From Serratia proteamaculans (lineage in GTDB: Bacteria > Pseudomonadota > Gammaproteobacteria > Enterobacterales > Enterobacteriaceae), in assembly GCF_013337185.1 (NCBI RefSeq), contig NZ_SWDE01000004.1, positions 62,001 to 126,000 on the forward strand: a DNA stretch of 64,000 nucleotides, given 5' to 3'. The translations under genes and the position numbers were made by a program. This document shows, piece by piece, positions 34,836 through 45,988 of this stretch; position 1 is the stretch's first letter; every line of letters begins with the position of its first letter. Under the pieces are notes generated by a model. The model ran no database searches. It saw only the letters and a program-made list of their open reading frames with translations, and had not been told where the DNA came from.

Positions 34836-36185
34836 TTAGGTTTCCTGCAGACCGAGCTTCTTCTCCAGATAGTGGATGTTGGTGCCACCGTGCTGGAAGT
34901 TTTCGTCGCTCATGATCCGCTGCTGCAGTTCAACGTTGGTTTTGATGCCATCGATGATCAGCTCAGCCAGGGCGTTCTTCATGCGGGCAATCGCCACGTC
35001 ACGGTTTTCACCGTAAGTGATCAGTTTGCCGATCATGGAATCATAGTACGGCGGTACGGTATAACCGGCGTAAATATGAGATTCCCAACGCACGCCGAAA
35101 CCGCCTGGCGCATGGAAACGGGTGATCTTGCCTGGGCTTGGCAGGAAGGTGTTCGGGTCTTCGGCGTTGATACGGCATTCCACCGCGTGGCCGTGAACCT
35201 TCACTTCATCCTGTTTGATCGACAGCGGCTGACCGGCAGCGATGCGCAGCTGCTCTTTGATCAGATCCACACCGGTGATCATTTCGGTAACCGGGTGTTC
35301 AACCTGAATACGGGTGTTCATTTCGATGAAATAGAACTCGCCGTTTTCGTACAGGAACTCGAAAGTACCCGCGCCGCGGTAACCGATCTCAACACAGGCT
35401 TTCGAGCAGCGCTCGCCGATGTAACGGCGCATTTCGCTGGTGATGCCTGGTGCTGGAGCCTCTTCAACCACTTTCTGGTGACGGCGCTGCATGGAGCAGT
35501 CGCGCTCGGCCAGATAGATGGCGTTACCCTGACCGTCTGCCAAAATCTGAATTTCGATATGGCGTGGGTTTTCCAGGTATTTTTCCATATAAACCATGTC
35601 ATTGTTGAAAGCCGCTTTGGCTTCAGCTTTGGTCATGGAAATGGATTGTTCGAGGTCTTTGTCGCTGCGCACGACGCGCATGCCACGGCCGCCACCGCCG
35701 CCAGATGCCTTGATGATCACCGGGTAGCCGATGCGCTTGGCGAAGGCACGGTTTTTATCCATGTCGTCGGTCAGCGGGCCATCGGAGCCTGGTACGCAAG
35801 GCACGCCGGCTTTCTTCATGGCGTTGATGGCAGAAACCTTGTCGCCCATCAGGCGGATGGTTTCGGCTTTCGGGCCGATGAAGATAAAGCCGGAGCGTTC
35901 GATCTGCTCGGCGAAGTCGGCGTTCTCGGACAAGAAGCCGTAACCCGGGTGGATCGCCACTGCGCCGGTAATTTCCGCCGCAGAGATGATAGCCGGGATA
36001 TTCAGATAGCTTTTTACCGATGGCGCAGGACCGATACACACGGTCTCGTCAGCCAGCAGTACGTGTTTCAGATCGCGATCGGCTGTGGAATGCACGGCAA
36101 CGGTTTTGATGCCCAGCTCTTTACAGGCACGCAGGATACGAAGCGCGATCTCGCCACGGTTGGCGATAACAATTTTATCAAGCAT
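34836..36185 (-). CDS. accC: Biotin carboxylase subunit of acetyl-CoA carboxylase
   Basis: Carboxylates the biotin on AccB with ATP and bicarbonate, the first half-reaction of fatty acid synthesis, 449 residues. [32 protein letters not shown] begins the N-terminal domain. The ATP-grasp domain has [14 protein letters not shown] and [53 protein letters not shown] holds metal and catalytic residues, and the C-terminal domain has [13 protein letters not shown]. The start at 36185 ([10 protein letters not shown] next) is the family one. Ten bases separate it from accB, with which it is co-transcribed. Confidence 0.98.
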   Translation of the reverse strand: MLDKIVIANRGEIALRILRACKELGIKTVAVHSTADRDLKHVLLADETVCIGPAPSVKSYLNIPAIISAAEITGAVAIHPGYGFLSENADFAEQIERSGFIFIGPKAETIRLMGDKVSAINAMKKAGVPCVPGSDGPLTDDMDKNRAFAKRIGYPVIIKASGGGGGRGMRVVRSDKDLEQSISMTKAEAKAAFNNDMVYMEKYLENPRHIEIQILADGQGNAIYLAERDCSMQRRHQKVVEEAPAPGITSEMRRYIGERCSKACVEIGYRGAGTFEFLYENGEFYFIEMNTRIQVEHPVTEMITGVDLIKEQLRIAAGQPLSIKQDEVKVHGHAVECRINAEDPNTFLPSPGKITRFHAPGGFGVRWESHIYAGYTVPPYYDSMIGKLITYGENRDVAIARMKNALAELIIDGIKTNVELQQRIMSDENFQHGGTNIHYLEKKLGLQET

Positions 36186-36195
36186 GTTCGCCTCG

Positions 36196-36660
36196 TTATT
36201 CGATGACGACCAGTGGCTCGTCAAATTCTACCGGTTGGCCGTTCTCTACCAGAATGGCTTTCACCACGCCGGATTTATCCGCTTCGATCTGGTTCATCAT
36301 TTTCATGGCTTCAACGATGCACAGCGTGTCGCCGGCATTCACTTTCTGGCCAATTTCGATGAAGGCTTTCGCATCCGGGCTCGGCGTGCGGTAGAAGGTG
36401 CCGACCATTGGAGAACGGACGATGTGGCCACTCATGGCCGCTGGTGCTGCAGGGGTTTCGGCTGGCGCGGCAGCAACGGCAGTAGCCAGTGCTGGCTGCG
36501 GCTGTGCCGGCATTGCGTATGCCTGCGGCATCATTGGGTAAGCCTGTGCCGGAGCGGCACGGCTGATGCGAACCGACTCTTCGCCTTCAGAGATTTCCAG
36601 TTCAGAAATACCTGATTCTTCAACCAGTTCGATCAGTTTCTTGATTTTACGAATATCCAT
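36196..36660 (-). CDS. accB: Biotin carboxyl carrier protein
   Basis: Carrier subunit of acetyl-CoA carboxylase, 154 residues. An N-terminal dimerisation part ([31 protein letters not shown]) is joined by an alanine/proline-rich linker (about 36-76) to the biotinyl domain. That domain has [20 protein letters not shown], the AccB-specific thumb, and the biotin site EAMKM with Lys120. It lies between aroQ and accC with short gaps. In E. coli AccB represses its own operon; the 32-base gap to aroQ here implies that transcription comes at least partly from before aroQ. Confidence 0.98.
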   Translation of the reverse strand: MDIRKIKKLIELVEESGISELEISEGEESVRISRAAPAQAYPMMPQAYAMPAQPQPALATAVAAAPAETPAAPAAMSGHIVRSPMVGTFYRTPSPDAKAFIEIGQKVNAGDTLCIVEAMKMMNQIEADKSGVVKAILVENGQPVEFDEPLVVIE

Positions 36661-36692
36661 GAGTGTGATTCCGTACTCTTTTTGCGTAGCAA

Positions 36693-37145
36693 TTAGTGGG
36701 TTTTCGACAGACGGTTAACCGCTGCCTGTAAAGCAAATGTGTAGCCATCTGCGCCGAGGCCGCAAATCACACCCACCGCAATATCGGAAAGGTAGGAGTG
36801 ATGACGGAAAGGCTCTCGGGCATGCACGTTGGAGAGGTGGATCTCGATAAACGGGATCTGCACCGCCAGCAATGCATCGCGCAGCGCCACGCTGGTATGC
36901 GTGAACGCGGCAGGGTTGATCAGAATAAAATCTGTGTTGCCGCGTGCCTGATGTATGCAGTCGATAAGCGCATGTTCAGCGTTAGACTGCAGATGGCTCA
37001 GGGTAATATCCAGTGCGGATGCCTGGTTTTCCAATCCGTTAACAATCTCTGTTAGCGTCGTGCTGCCGTACTTCTCCGGCTCACGCGTCCCCAGCAGATT
37101 CAGATTGGGGCCGTTCAGAAGCAAAATGTGAAACTTATCCGCCAT
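36693..37145 (-). CDS. aroQ: Type II 3-dehydroquinate dehydratase
   Basis: Third enzyme of the shikimate pathway, 150 residues, forming dodecamers. Hallmarks are [20 protein letters not shown] with the catalytic tyrosine loop, [36 protein letters not shown] with the catalytic histidine, and [37 protein letters not shown]. It is followed by accB after 32 bases. Upstream 240 bases contain its promoter. Type II enzymes are unrelated to the AroD type I form of E. coli K-12. Confidence 0.97.
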   Translation of the reverse strand: MADKFHILLLNGPNLNLLGTREPEKYGSTTLTEIVNGLENQASALDITLSHLQSNAEHALIDCIHQARGNTDFILINPAAFTHTSVALRDALLAVQIPFIEIHLSNVHAREPFRHHSYLSDIAVGVICGLGADGYTFALQAAVNRLSKTH

Positions 37146-37386
37146 TGTGCTGGTATCTCCGGCAATAAAACCATCATCGTAGAAAATAACCCGATGTCAC
37201 CGATTTGTCACCTGTTAAGGGGAAAATTCACCCTGAGAACAGAAACAAGGTCGGGCATTATAACGATATCGTAGCAATTCGCAGCTAAATACTGGTCTTA
37301 TCAGCGAAGATATTCAACCCAAAACCTGCAAACAGACAGGGGTGTTATCGCATTATGAGGGGTAGAACACAGAAAAGTTCCGCCTT

Positions 37387-37986
37387 TTAACGCCACCAAT
37401 TGCGGAATTTCTTGTAGCGTAGCGCTAGCAGCACGACGGCCAGCAGGGCATAAATGAAGGGCTGTGGTGAAAAGGTTTTGACCGACCACAGGTAGTGAAT
37501 CGGTGCCAGGATGGCCACCAGATACACCAGATTATGTAACGTCTGCCATTTGGCCCCCAGTTTGCGCATGGCCCACAACGTCGAGGTTGCCGCCAACGCC
37601 AGCAGGATCAGCCAACTGATAATGCCGAGCGTCAGGTAAGGGCGGGTAACCAGTTCACGCCCCAGCAGGCCAATATTGCTCAGCCCCAATTCCAGCGTCG
37701 AATAGCTTATCAGATGCAGCGTGCCCCAGGCAAAGCACCACAACCCTACCAGACGGCGGCACCGGATCAACAGAGGCTGGCGGGTGTAGCGTGCCAGCGG
37801 GGCGATCATCAAGGTTGCCAGCAACAGTTTCAGCGTCATCCTGCCGGTAAAGTGCTGGATATCCTTGGCCGGATCGGCGCTGAACCAGCCCTGATCCACC
37901 GACAATACCAGCCAGAGAAAGGGCAAAAATGCCGCCAGATAAATGGCGACCTTGATCCCTTTGATATGGGTAGGAGTCAAACGCAC
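37387..37986 (-). CDS. msrQ: Heme-binding membrane subunit MsrQ
   Basis: Inner-membrane b-type cytochrome that passes quinol electrons to MsrP, 199 residues with about five to six membrane helices. [51 protein letters not shown] contains conserved histidines for heme; [24 protein letters not shown] is the second heme-binding region. The start is GTG at 37986, immediately after the msrP TAA with no gap, and the next residues RLTPTHIK match the family N-terminus. Translation is therefore tightly coupled to msrP. Confidence 0.95.
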
Positions 37987-38988
37987 TTAGAAGTTCTCCC
38001 GTAGATTCAGGCCGCGGTACAGCGATGCGACCTGTTCGGCATAGCCATTAAACAGCAGGGTGGGCTGGCGTTTAACGTCCAGAATGCCGCCTGAACCAAT
38101 AAAACGCTCGGTGGCCTGCGACCAGCGCGGGTGATCGACGTGCGGATTCACGTTGGCATAGAAGCCGTATTCATTAGGTGCCGACTCATTCCAGGTGGTG
38201 GGCGGTTGATCGCGCACCAGGCGGATATGGACGATCGACTTTATACCTTTAAAACCGTATTTCCATGGGGTGATCAAGCGCAGCGGCGCACCATTCTGCG
38301 GTGGCAATGTTTTGCCGTATACGCCGACGGTCAGCAGCGCCAGCGGGTTCATCGCCTCATCGAGACGCAGCCCTTCGACATAGGGATACTTCAACCCGCC
38401 GCCGATAAAGCGGTCTTTCTGGCCGGGCATCTGTTCCGGGTCGTACAACGTCTGGAAGGCGACGTAACGCGCGTTGCTGTTGGGTTCTGCCAGCTTGATC
38501 AATTTACCCAATTCAAAGCCAATCCACGGCACCACCATTGACCAGGCTTCAACGCAGCGCATGCGATAGATGCGCTGTTCCAGTGGGAAGCGTTTGATTA
38601 AATCATCGATGTCCAGCGTGATCGGTTTGGCGACTTCGCCGTCGATACGTACCTGCCAACCTTCGGTTTTCAACCCGCCGGCATTGGCTGCCGGATCGGC
38701 CTTGTCCAGACCGAATTCGTAGAAATTGTTGTAGCCGGTGACTTTATCTTCCGGCGTCAAAGCCAACTGGGCCTGCCAGGCGGCAGGTTTGCTGAACTCC
38801 AGTGGTTTACCGGGCGGAGCCTTGGGCCGATCGTGGCCTTTAAACCATGACAGCAAATCGGCCTGCGCATTAAGCGGCAGGGCCAGTGATGCGGCGGTAA
38901 TGCCTAACGCCTGCAACACTTTACGCCGCTGATAAAACACGCTCTCGGGCGTGACATCGGCCTCAGTTAATTTACGTTGTTTGCTCAT
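37987..38988 (-). CDS. msrP: Periplasmic protein-methionine-sulfoxide reductase MsrP
   Basis: Molybdopterin enzyme that repairs oxidised methionines in periplasmic proteins, 333 residues. It carries a twin-arginine signal ([24 protein letters not shown]), as required for export of the folded cofactor enzyme. The Mo-ligating cysteine is in [21 protein letters not shown], and [25 protein letters not shown] and [27 protein letters not shown] match the family. The ATG at 38988 has GGAG nine bases upstream; a GTG five codons before it is not needed. It forms an operon with msrQ. Confidence 0.96.
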   Translation of the reverse strand: MSKQRKLTEADVTPESVFYQRRKVLQALGITAASLALPLNAQADLLSWFKGHDRPKAPPGKPLEFSKPAAWQAQLALTPEDKVTGYNNFYEFGLDKADPAANAGGLKTEGWQVRIDGEVAKPITLDIDDLIKRFPLEQRIYRMRCVEAWSMVVPWIGFELGKLIKLAEPNSNARYVAFQTLYDPEQMPGQKDRFIGGGLKYPYVEGLRLDEAMNPLALLTVGVYGKTLPPQNGAPLRLITPWKYGFKGIKSIVHIRLVRDQPPTTWNESAPNEYGFYANVNPHVDHPRWSQATERFIGSGGILDVKRQPTLLFNGYAEQVASLYRGLNLRENF

Positions 38989-39084
38989 ACTGTTTTTCTC
39001 CACGTATCTGGAGTAAGCATGGCGTGAAACCTGGTCTTATGCGAGAGGCGGCGGGAAAATATGAAATTTCGCAGACGGGATAGG

Positions 39085-39104
39085 GGCCCCCGTTGTTGGG
39101 GGCC
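39085..39104 (-). terminator. Hairpin after acuI
   Basis: GGCCCCC / GGGGGCC, seven pairs with a GTTGTT loop, eight bases after the acuI stop. No T-run follows, so termination may be partial, allowing some read-through to msrP. Confidence 0.5.
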
Positions 39105-39111
39105 GTCAGGC

Positions 39112-40089
39112 TTAGCGGATTTTCACCAGGGTGCGGCCGGTGACTTTGTTATCCAACAGTGCGGCAGCCGTGGCCGGTGCCTGTTCCAGCGTGATTTCCT
39201 GGGTGGCTTGTTGGTAGAAACTGTCCGACAGGATACCGGCCAGACGTTCCCAGGCGGTTTGACGGCGATGCAACGGAGTGTGCACCGAGTCGACCCCTTG
39301 CAGACGAACATTGCGCAAAATAAATGGCATCACCGTGGTCGGCAGGTGATAACCGCCGGCCAGGCCGCAGGCGGCGACCGTGCCGTTATAGTTCATTTGC
39401 GCCAATACCCGCGCCAGCATAGTGTCGCCGACGGTATCCACCGCACCGGCCCACAGTTGCTTTTCCAACGGGCGCGGAGCTTCGAGATAGCCGTCACGCG
39501 ACAGCACTTCTTTGGCACCGAGCGCTTTCAGGTAGTCAGTATTGCTTTCCCGGCCGCTGATGGCCGTGACGTGATAGCCCAGCGCCGCCAGAATGGCGAC
39601 CGCCGTGCTGCCCACGCCACCGCTGGCACCGGTGACCAGAATGTCGCCGTCATCCGGATGTACGCCGCCTTCTTCCAGCGCCATCACGCACAGCATGGCG
39701 GTAAAGCCGGCGGTACCGAGGATCATCGCTTTACGCTCATCGAGTCCGTTCGGCAACGGCACCAGCCATTCCCCGGAGACCCTCGCCTGCTCAGCCAGGC
39801 CACCCCAGTGGTTTTCACCCACGCCCCAGCCGGTGAGCACCACGCTCTGGCCTTCTTTAAAACGATCGTCGCGGCTTTGGCGCACGGTACCGGCGAAGTC
39901 GATGCCTGGCACCATCGGGAAGTTACGCACGATTTTGCCTTTACCGGTGATCGCCAACGCGTCTTTATAGTTAATGCTGGACCAATTAACGTCTACCGTG
40001 ACGTCGCCGTCGGGCAGTTGGTCACTGTTGATATCTTTGACGCGAGCCAGAGTTTGATCGTCTTGTTGTTCCAATAACAGTGCACGCAT
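39112..40089 (-). CDS. acuI: Acrylyl-CoA reductase AcuI
   Basis: NADPH-dependent medium-chain reductase that converts toxic acryloyl-CoA to propionyl-CoA, 325 residues. VDVNWSSINYKDALAITGKGKIVRNFPMVPGIDFAGTV, GWGVGENHWGGLAEQARV and the Rossmann motif VTGASGGVGSTAVAILAALGYHV match E. coli AcuI (YhdH), as do VAACGLAGGYHLPTTVMPFILRNVRLQGVDSV and the end GRTLVKI. No zinc ligands. The ATG at 40089 has AGGAAGAG upstream. Divergent from csrD, as in E. coli, across 294 bases that include an AT-rich stretch near 40130-40180. Confidence 0.95.
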   Translation of the reverse strand: MRALLLEQQDDQTLARVKDINSDQLPDGDVTVDVNWSSINYKDALAITGKGKIVRNFPMVPGIDFAGTVRQSRDDRFKEGQSVVLTGWGVGENHWGGLAEQARVSGEWLVPLPNGLDERKAMILGTAGFTAMLCVMALEEGGVHPDDGDILVTGASGGVGSTAVAILAALGYHVTAISGRESNTDYLKALGAKEVLSRDGYLEAPRPLEKQLWAGAVDTVGDTMLARVLAQMNYNGTVAACGLAGGYHLPTTVMPFILRNVRLQGVDSVHTPLHRRQTAWERLAGILSDSFYQQATQEITLEQAPATAAALLDNKVTGRTLVKIR

Positions 40090-40383
40090 GTCACTCTTCC
40101 TCTTGTTTGCAATTTTGTCATGGATGGCTGGATCCGATTTAATTGACTATATGCATATAAGAAATTTATGTCCTGATAAAAGGCAAAAAAGGGTGATTGA
40201 AGGTTTTCTTCGTTGATGATGCTTGGTAGTTTTAGCGGCATGAACTGCCGGCGGTGATCGTCAAGGATACGCCAGCGATTAATTAAAAATCAGGGTATTG
40301 TGTTGGATTCATTTGAGCGAATTCGGGGCCTTTATACGACCAAAGGTGAAAATCCACGTAACCATAACGGACAAGGCACAGGG

Positions 40384-42315
40384 ATGCGATTCACCACCAA
40401 GCTCTCTGCATTGATCACCCTGCTTGTTGCTCTGGCGATGTTTTTGATGCTGATGGGCTGCTCGTACAGTTACTTCTACGTCACTCAGGAGAGGCTGGAT
40501 CGCCGCTTCGATTCGCTGATGACTTCGCTCGATCAGGCGATGTTGCATGAATCACCAGAGGAACAGGAGCAATGGTTACCGCTGGTGATGCGCCCGCTCG
40601 GTATTGTGGCCGTCAGTGTAGATACCAGCCATAGCAATCTCCTTTCTTATCATCTGCCAACGGTAAAGCCGTCCTGGGAGTCGCTCAACGACTACCGGCA
40701 GGTTTCTCTGCCGCTGATGCAGCATCCCGGCGCTTCGCTACGCATTACCTATATTGACCCTTTCGCCAGCGACGTGCGTTCGTTGCAATCTACTGCGGCT
40801 GTCACTTTATCGATCGTCGTGATGGTGGTTATCTTGCTGTTCAGTCTGCGTTGGTTGCGCGATCAGGCAGACGGAGAGGACCGGCTGGAGCGCCGTGCGC
40901 GCCGTATTCTTAACGGTGAACGAGAGAGCGTGATGCAGGGGGATGTGCGCGAATGGCCGGCGAACGTCAGCGGTGCGCTCGATCGCCTGCTGGCGGATCT
41001 GGCGGAAGCGCGCGAGGAGCGCAGTCGGGTCGATACGCTGATCCGCGCTTTCGCCGCGCAGGACGCCAAAACCGGGCTGAACAACCGGTTATTCTTTGAT
41101 AACCAACTGACCACGCAGCTGGAAGAGGCAGGTTCGCACGGCATTGTCATGATGGTGCGATTGCCGGATTTCGACACGCTGCGGGAAACCCACGGCAACA
41201 GTGCGGTACAGGAACTGATGTATTCGCTGGTCAATCTGTTGTCGACTTTTGTGATGCGCTACCCGGCGGCGTTGTTGGCGCGCTATTTCCATAGCGATTT
41301 TACCGTCCTGTTGCCACATCGCACGCTGAAAGAGGCGGACGGCATTGCTTCACAGTTGGTTCATGCCATTGATGCGCTGCCTTCAACGGCGCTTATCGAT
41401 CGCGAGGCGTTTTTGCATATCGGTATCGTGGCCTACCGCAGCGGACAAAGCACCGAACAGGTGATTGATTATGCAGAGCAGGCTACACGGCATGCCACGC
41501 TGCAGGGAGAAAACGGCTGGTATGTTTACGACAGCCAGGTGCCGGAGAAAGGGCGCGGTAGCGTCAAATGGCGCACTCTGTTGGAACAGGTACTGGCACG
41601 GGGCGGTCCAAGGTTATACCAGAAACCGGCGGTGACGGTGGAGGGGGAAGTCCATCACCGGGAGATCATGAGCCGGATATACGATGGAACCCAGGAACTG
41701 CTGCCATCCGAGTATATGCCGCTGGTCCAGCAGTTGGGCCTGGCGGAAAGTTACGACCGCCAGCATCTGAGTCGTATTCTTCCCTTGCTGGCGCTGTGGC
41801 CGGAAGAAACGCTGGCATTTACGCTGTGCGTAGACTCATTATTGCAGCGAACTTTCCAGCGTTGGCTACGTGATAGCCTGCTACAGTGTGAAAAAAGTCA
41901 TCGTCGGCGAATTCTGATTGAACTTGCAGAGGCAGACGTGTGTCAACATATCGACCGTTTGCGCCCGGTGCTGAGATTGCTCTCAGGATTGGGGTGTCGT
42001 CTGGCCGTGTCCCAGGCGGGGTTAACCGTGGTTAGTACCTCCTATATCAAGTCCTTACCGGTGGAACTGGTCAAGCTCCATCCGGGGTTGGTGCGGAGTA
42101 TTGATAAGCGGGATGAGAATCAGCTGTTCGTTCAGAGCCTGACTGGCGCCTGTGAAGGCACCAGTACCCAGGTTTTTGCCGCCAGCGTGCGGACACGTAA
42201 TGAATGGCAGACGCTGAAAGATCGCGGGATCCTCGGCGGGCAGGGTGACTTTTTTGCATCGCCGGAACCAATAGATGTAGGGCGTAAAAAATATTCGCGT
42301 CGTTATCGCGTTTAA
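40384..42315 (+). CDS. csrD: Degenerate GGDEF/EAL protein CsrD
   Basis: Inner-membrane regulator that makes the small RNAs CsrB and CsrC susceptible to RNase E, and so controls CsrA activity, 643 residues. Two membrane segments (about 8-30 and 136-158) flank a periplasmic part. Then come a HAMP-like segment (ARRILNGERESV), a GGDEF domain in which the active motif is replaced by YFHSDF, and an EAL domain whose first motif is REIM in place of EAL. Both substitutions fit a non-catalytic protein, as in E. coli (HRSDF and ELM). The chosen ATG matches the E. coli start (RFTTKLSAL follows); the open frame 28 codons longer is not supported. Confidence 0.95.
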   Translation: MRFTTKLSALITLLVALAMFLMLMGCSYSYFYVTQERLDRRFDSLMTSLDQAMLHESPEEQEQWLPLVMRPLGIVAVSVDTSHSNLLSYHLPTVKPSWESLNDYRQVSLPLMQHPGASLRITYIDPFASDVRSLQSTAAVTLSIVVMVVILLFSLRWLRDQADGEDRLERRARRILNGERESVMQGDVREWPANVSGALDRLLADLAEAREERSRVDTLIRAFAAQDAKTGLNNRLFFDNQLTTQLEEAGSHGIVMMVRLPDFDTLRETHGNSAVQELMYSLVNLLSTFVMRYPAALLARYFHSDFTVLLPHRTLKEADGIASQLVHAIDALPSTALIDREAFLHIGIVAYRSGQSTEQVIDYAEQATRHATLQGENGWYVYDSQVPEKGRGSVKWRTLLEQVLARGGPRLYQKPAVTVEGEVHHREIMSRIYDGTQELLPSEYMPLVQQLGLAESYDRQHLSRILPLLALWPEETLAFTLCVDSLLQRTFQRWLRDSLLQCEKSHRRRILIELAEADVCQHIDRLRPVLRLLSGLGCRLAVSQAGLTVVSTSYIKSLPVELVKLHPGLVRSIDKRDENQLFVQSLTGACEGTSTQVFAASVRTRNEWQTLKDRGILGGQGDFFASPEPIDVGRKKYSRRYRV

Positions 42316-43771
<1,456 letters not shown>

Positions 43772-43800
43772 TCAGCCCCAGGAAGGAGGAATCGTATCGG

Positions 43801-43869
43801 ATGAATGCGCAAAGCGAAAATCAGGTACGGTTCCTCTTTCTGTTGTCGAGGAACACGCATAATTTATGA
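43801..43869 (+). CDS. Possible 22-residue leader peptide before mreC
   Basis: A short frame starts with ATG at 43801, 11 bases after a strong AAGGAGG site (43783-43789), and ends in TGA that overlaps the ATG of mreC (ATGA). The peptide begins MNAQSENQVR and ends SRNTHNL. It could couple mreC translation to mreB, since mreC has only a GAGGA site 13 bases from its own start. No similarity is claimed; it may be fortuitous. Confidence 0.35.
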   Translation: MNAQSENQVRFLFLLSRNTHNL

Positions 43870-44870
43870 AGCCGATTTTTAGCAGGGGGCCTTCCCTGCA
43901 ACTACGACTTTTTTTAGCAGTGATTGTGGCTATCTGCCTGATCGTTGCCGACAGCCGTCTCGGTACGTTCGTGAAAATACGTAACTACATGGACACGGCC
44001 GTTAGCCCTTTCTATTTTCTGGCCAATGGGCCGCGTAAGGTTTTGGACAGCGTTTCAGAAACGCTGGCTACCCGCCAACAGCTGGAGCTGGAAAACCGTG
44101 CTCTGCGGCAGGAACTGCTGCTGAAAAACAGCGATATTCTACTTCTTGGCCAATTCAAACAGGAAAACGCCCGTTTGCGTGAGCTGTTAGGCTCGCCGCT
44201 GCGCCAGGACGAACACAAAATGGTCACCCAGGTGATCTCGACCGGCTCCGATCCTTACAGCGATCAGGTGGTGATCGACAAAGGTTCGGACAACGGCGTT
44301 TATGAAGGCCAGCCGGTCATCAGTGATAAAGGCGTAGTCGGTCAGGTCGTCGCGGTGGCGAAAGTCACCAGCCGCGTGCTGCTGATCTGCGATGCCTCAC
44401 ACGCGCTGCCTATCCAGGTGCTGCGCAATGATATCCGGGTGATCGCTGCAGGTAGCGGCTGTGCCGATGATTTACAGCTCGAACATTTGCCGAACAATAC
44501 CGATATTCGCGTGGGCGATGTACTGGTCACTTCCGGCCTGGGCGGCCGCTTCCCGGAAGGTTATCCGGTGGCGGTGGTGTCCTCGGTTAAAGTGGACAAT
44601 CAACGTGCTTATACCGTGATCCAGGCACGCCCGACGGCGGGTCTGCAGCGTTTGCGCTATTTGTTGTTGCTGTGGGGCGCTGATCGCAATGGCGATATGC
44701 CGTTGCCGCCGGACGAAGTGCACCGTGTCGCCAATGAGCGTCTGATGCAGATGATGCCTCAGGTGCTGCCACCGGCCGATGCCATGGGGCCACAACAGCC
44801 TCTGCCGGCACCGGCGACCGGCATTGCTGTGCCACAAACCGCCGCACCGGCCGCGGGAGTCACCCAATGA
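43866..44870 (+). CDS. mreC: Rod-shape-determining protein MreC
   Basis: Inner-membrane scaffold of the elongasome, 334 residues, with most of the protein in the periplasm. A single N-terminal membrane segment (about 11-30) is followed by a coiled coil (about 65-115: [43 protein letters not shown]) and a beta-rich domain ([46 protein letters not shown]). The C-terminal 60 residues are rich in Pro, Ala and Gln and are variable. Its last codons overlap the mreD start in ATGA. Confidence 0.98.
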   Translation: MKPIFSRGPSLQLRLFLAVIVAICLIVADSRLGTFVKIRNYMDTAVSPFYFLANGPRKVLDSVSETLATRQQLELENRALRQELLLKNSDILLLGQFKQENARLRELLGSPLRQDEHKMVTQVISTGSDPYSDQVVIDKGSDNGVYEGQPVISDKGVVGQVVAVAKVTSRVLLICDASHALPIQVLRNDIRVIAAGSGCADDLQLEHLPNNTDIRVGDVLVTSGLGGRFPEGYPVAVVSSVKVDNQRAYTVIQARPTAGLQRLRYLLLLWGADRNGDMPLPPDEVHRVANERLMQMMPQVLPPADAMGPQQPLPAPATGIAVPQTAAPAAGVTQ

Positions 44871-45355
44871 ATCGCTACCGCAGTAATGGGCGCTGGATAA
44901 TCTGGCTGTCATTCCTGGTGGCGCTGGTGCTGCAAATTATGCCGTGGCCGGAACAGATCTACATGTTCCGTCCCTCCTGGCTGGCTTTGATCCTGATCTA
45001 CTGGGTAATGGCACTGCCACACCGGGTTAACGTCGGCACCGGCTTTGTGCTGGGGCTGATTATGGATCTGATCCTCGGCTCTACGCTGGGCGTGCGTGCG
45101 CTGGCGCTGGGGATCATTGCCTATCTGGTCGCGTTCAAATTCCAACTGTTCCGCAATATGGCCCTCTGGCAACAGGCGCTGATCGTAGTGCTATTGTCAC
45201 TGGCGATGGATGTTGTGGTGTTCTGGGCCGAGTTTTTGGTGATCAACGTTTCTTTCCGCCCAGAGGTGTTCTGGAGTAGTGTGGTAAACGGCATTCTGTG
45301 GCCGTGGTTATTCCTGCTGATGCGCAAAATCCGCCGTCAGTTCGCCGTACAGTAA
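44867..45355 (+). CDS. mreD: Rod-shape-determining protein MreD
   Basis: 162-residue inner-membrane partner of MreC, with five or six membrane helices. [87 protein letters not shown] is the conserved core of the family. The C-terminus is basic ([10 protein letters not shown]). It starts inside the mreC stop (four-base overlap) and is followed by maf after ten bases, so it belongs to the same operon. Confidence 0.97.
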   Translation: MNRYRSNGRWIIWLSFLVALVLQIMPWPEQIYMFRPSWLALILIYWVMALPHRVNVGTGFVLGLIMDLILGSTLGVRALALGIIAYLVAFKFQLFRNMALWQQALIVVLLSLAMDVVVFWAEFLVINVSFRPEVFWSSVVNGILWPWLFLLMRKIRRQFAVQ

Positions 45356-45365
45356 GGGTATATCA

Positions 45366-45950
45366 ATGACTTCGCTTTATCTGGCCTCCGGTTCTCCCCG
45401 TCGACGTGAATTACTGACCCTGTTGGGTGTGCCGTTTGAAATTATCCTGACGGATACCGAAGAACAGCGGCAGGAAGGGGAAGCAGCAGAGGTCTATGTG
45501 CGCCGTTTGGCGCAGGATAAGGCCAGGGCAGGCGTGGCGCTGGCCCAGCAGGACTGGCCGGTGCTGGGCGCGGATACCATTGTCGTGCTCAATGGCCGGG
45601 TGCTGGAAAAACCCCAAAGCGAAACGCATGCGGCACAAATGCTGGCGGCGCTGTCGGGTAAACAGCATCAGGTGATGACCGCGGTGGCGATCGCCGATCG
45701 CCATGACGTTCTGTGCCAGCTAGTGGTGACAGACGTGACATTCCGCAACCTGTCACAACAGGATATCTGCGACTATATTGCAACGGGCGAACCGATGGAT
45801 AAAGCGGGCGCCTATGGAATTCAAGGAAAGGGTGGTTGTTTCGTCAGGACGATAACCGGGAGTTATCACGCGGTGATGGGCTTGCCGTTGGTCGAAACAC
45901 ATGAGCTGCTCAGTAATTTTGTCGCATTACGTGATGTAAGAACCGGTTGA
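45366..45950 (+). CDS. yhdE: Maf-family nucleotide pyrophosphatase (YhdE type)
   Basis: Cytosolic house-cleaning enzyme of the Maf family, 194 residues. It hydrolyses dTTP/UTP and modified pyrimidine nucleotides to monophosphates. The start [23 protein letters not shown] contains the SxSPRRxELL motif. [28 protein letters not shown] and [16 protein letters not shown] complete the active site. The place after mreD identifies it with YhdE rather than YceF. The ATG follows ten bases after the mreD stop, with AAGGGTAT upstream. Confidence 0.96.
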   Translation: MTSLYLASGSPRRRELLTLLGVPFEIILTDTEEQRQEGEAAEVYVRRLAQDKARAGVALAQQDWPVLGADTIVVLNGRVLEKPQSETHAAQMLAALSGKQHQVMTAVAIADRHDVLCQLVVTDVTFRNLSQQDICDYIATGEPMDKAGAYGIQGKGGCFVRTITGSYHAVMGLPLVETHELLSNFVALRDVRTG

Positions 45951-45988
45951 TGGGCGCTGCCATTATCGACCGGCTCTGAGGAGAAGGC

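Noticed and set aside
34872-36206. A 444-codon open frame antisense to accC
   Set aside because: It lies wholly opposite accC, has no recognisable protein family and arises from the G/C-rich codon use of the real gene. The same applies to long antisense frames opposite dnaB (3227-4177), tyrB (7179-8303), acuI (39061-40077) and TpsB (54620-55678).
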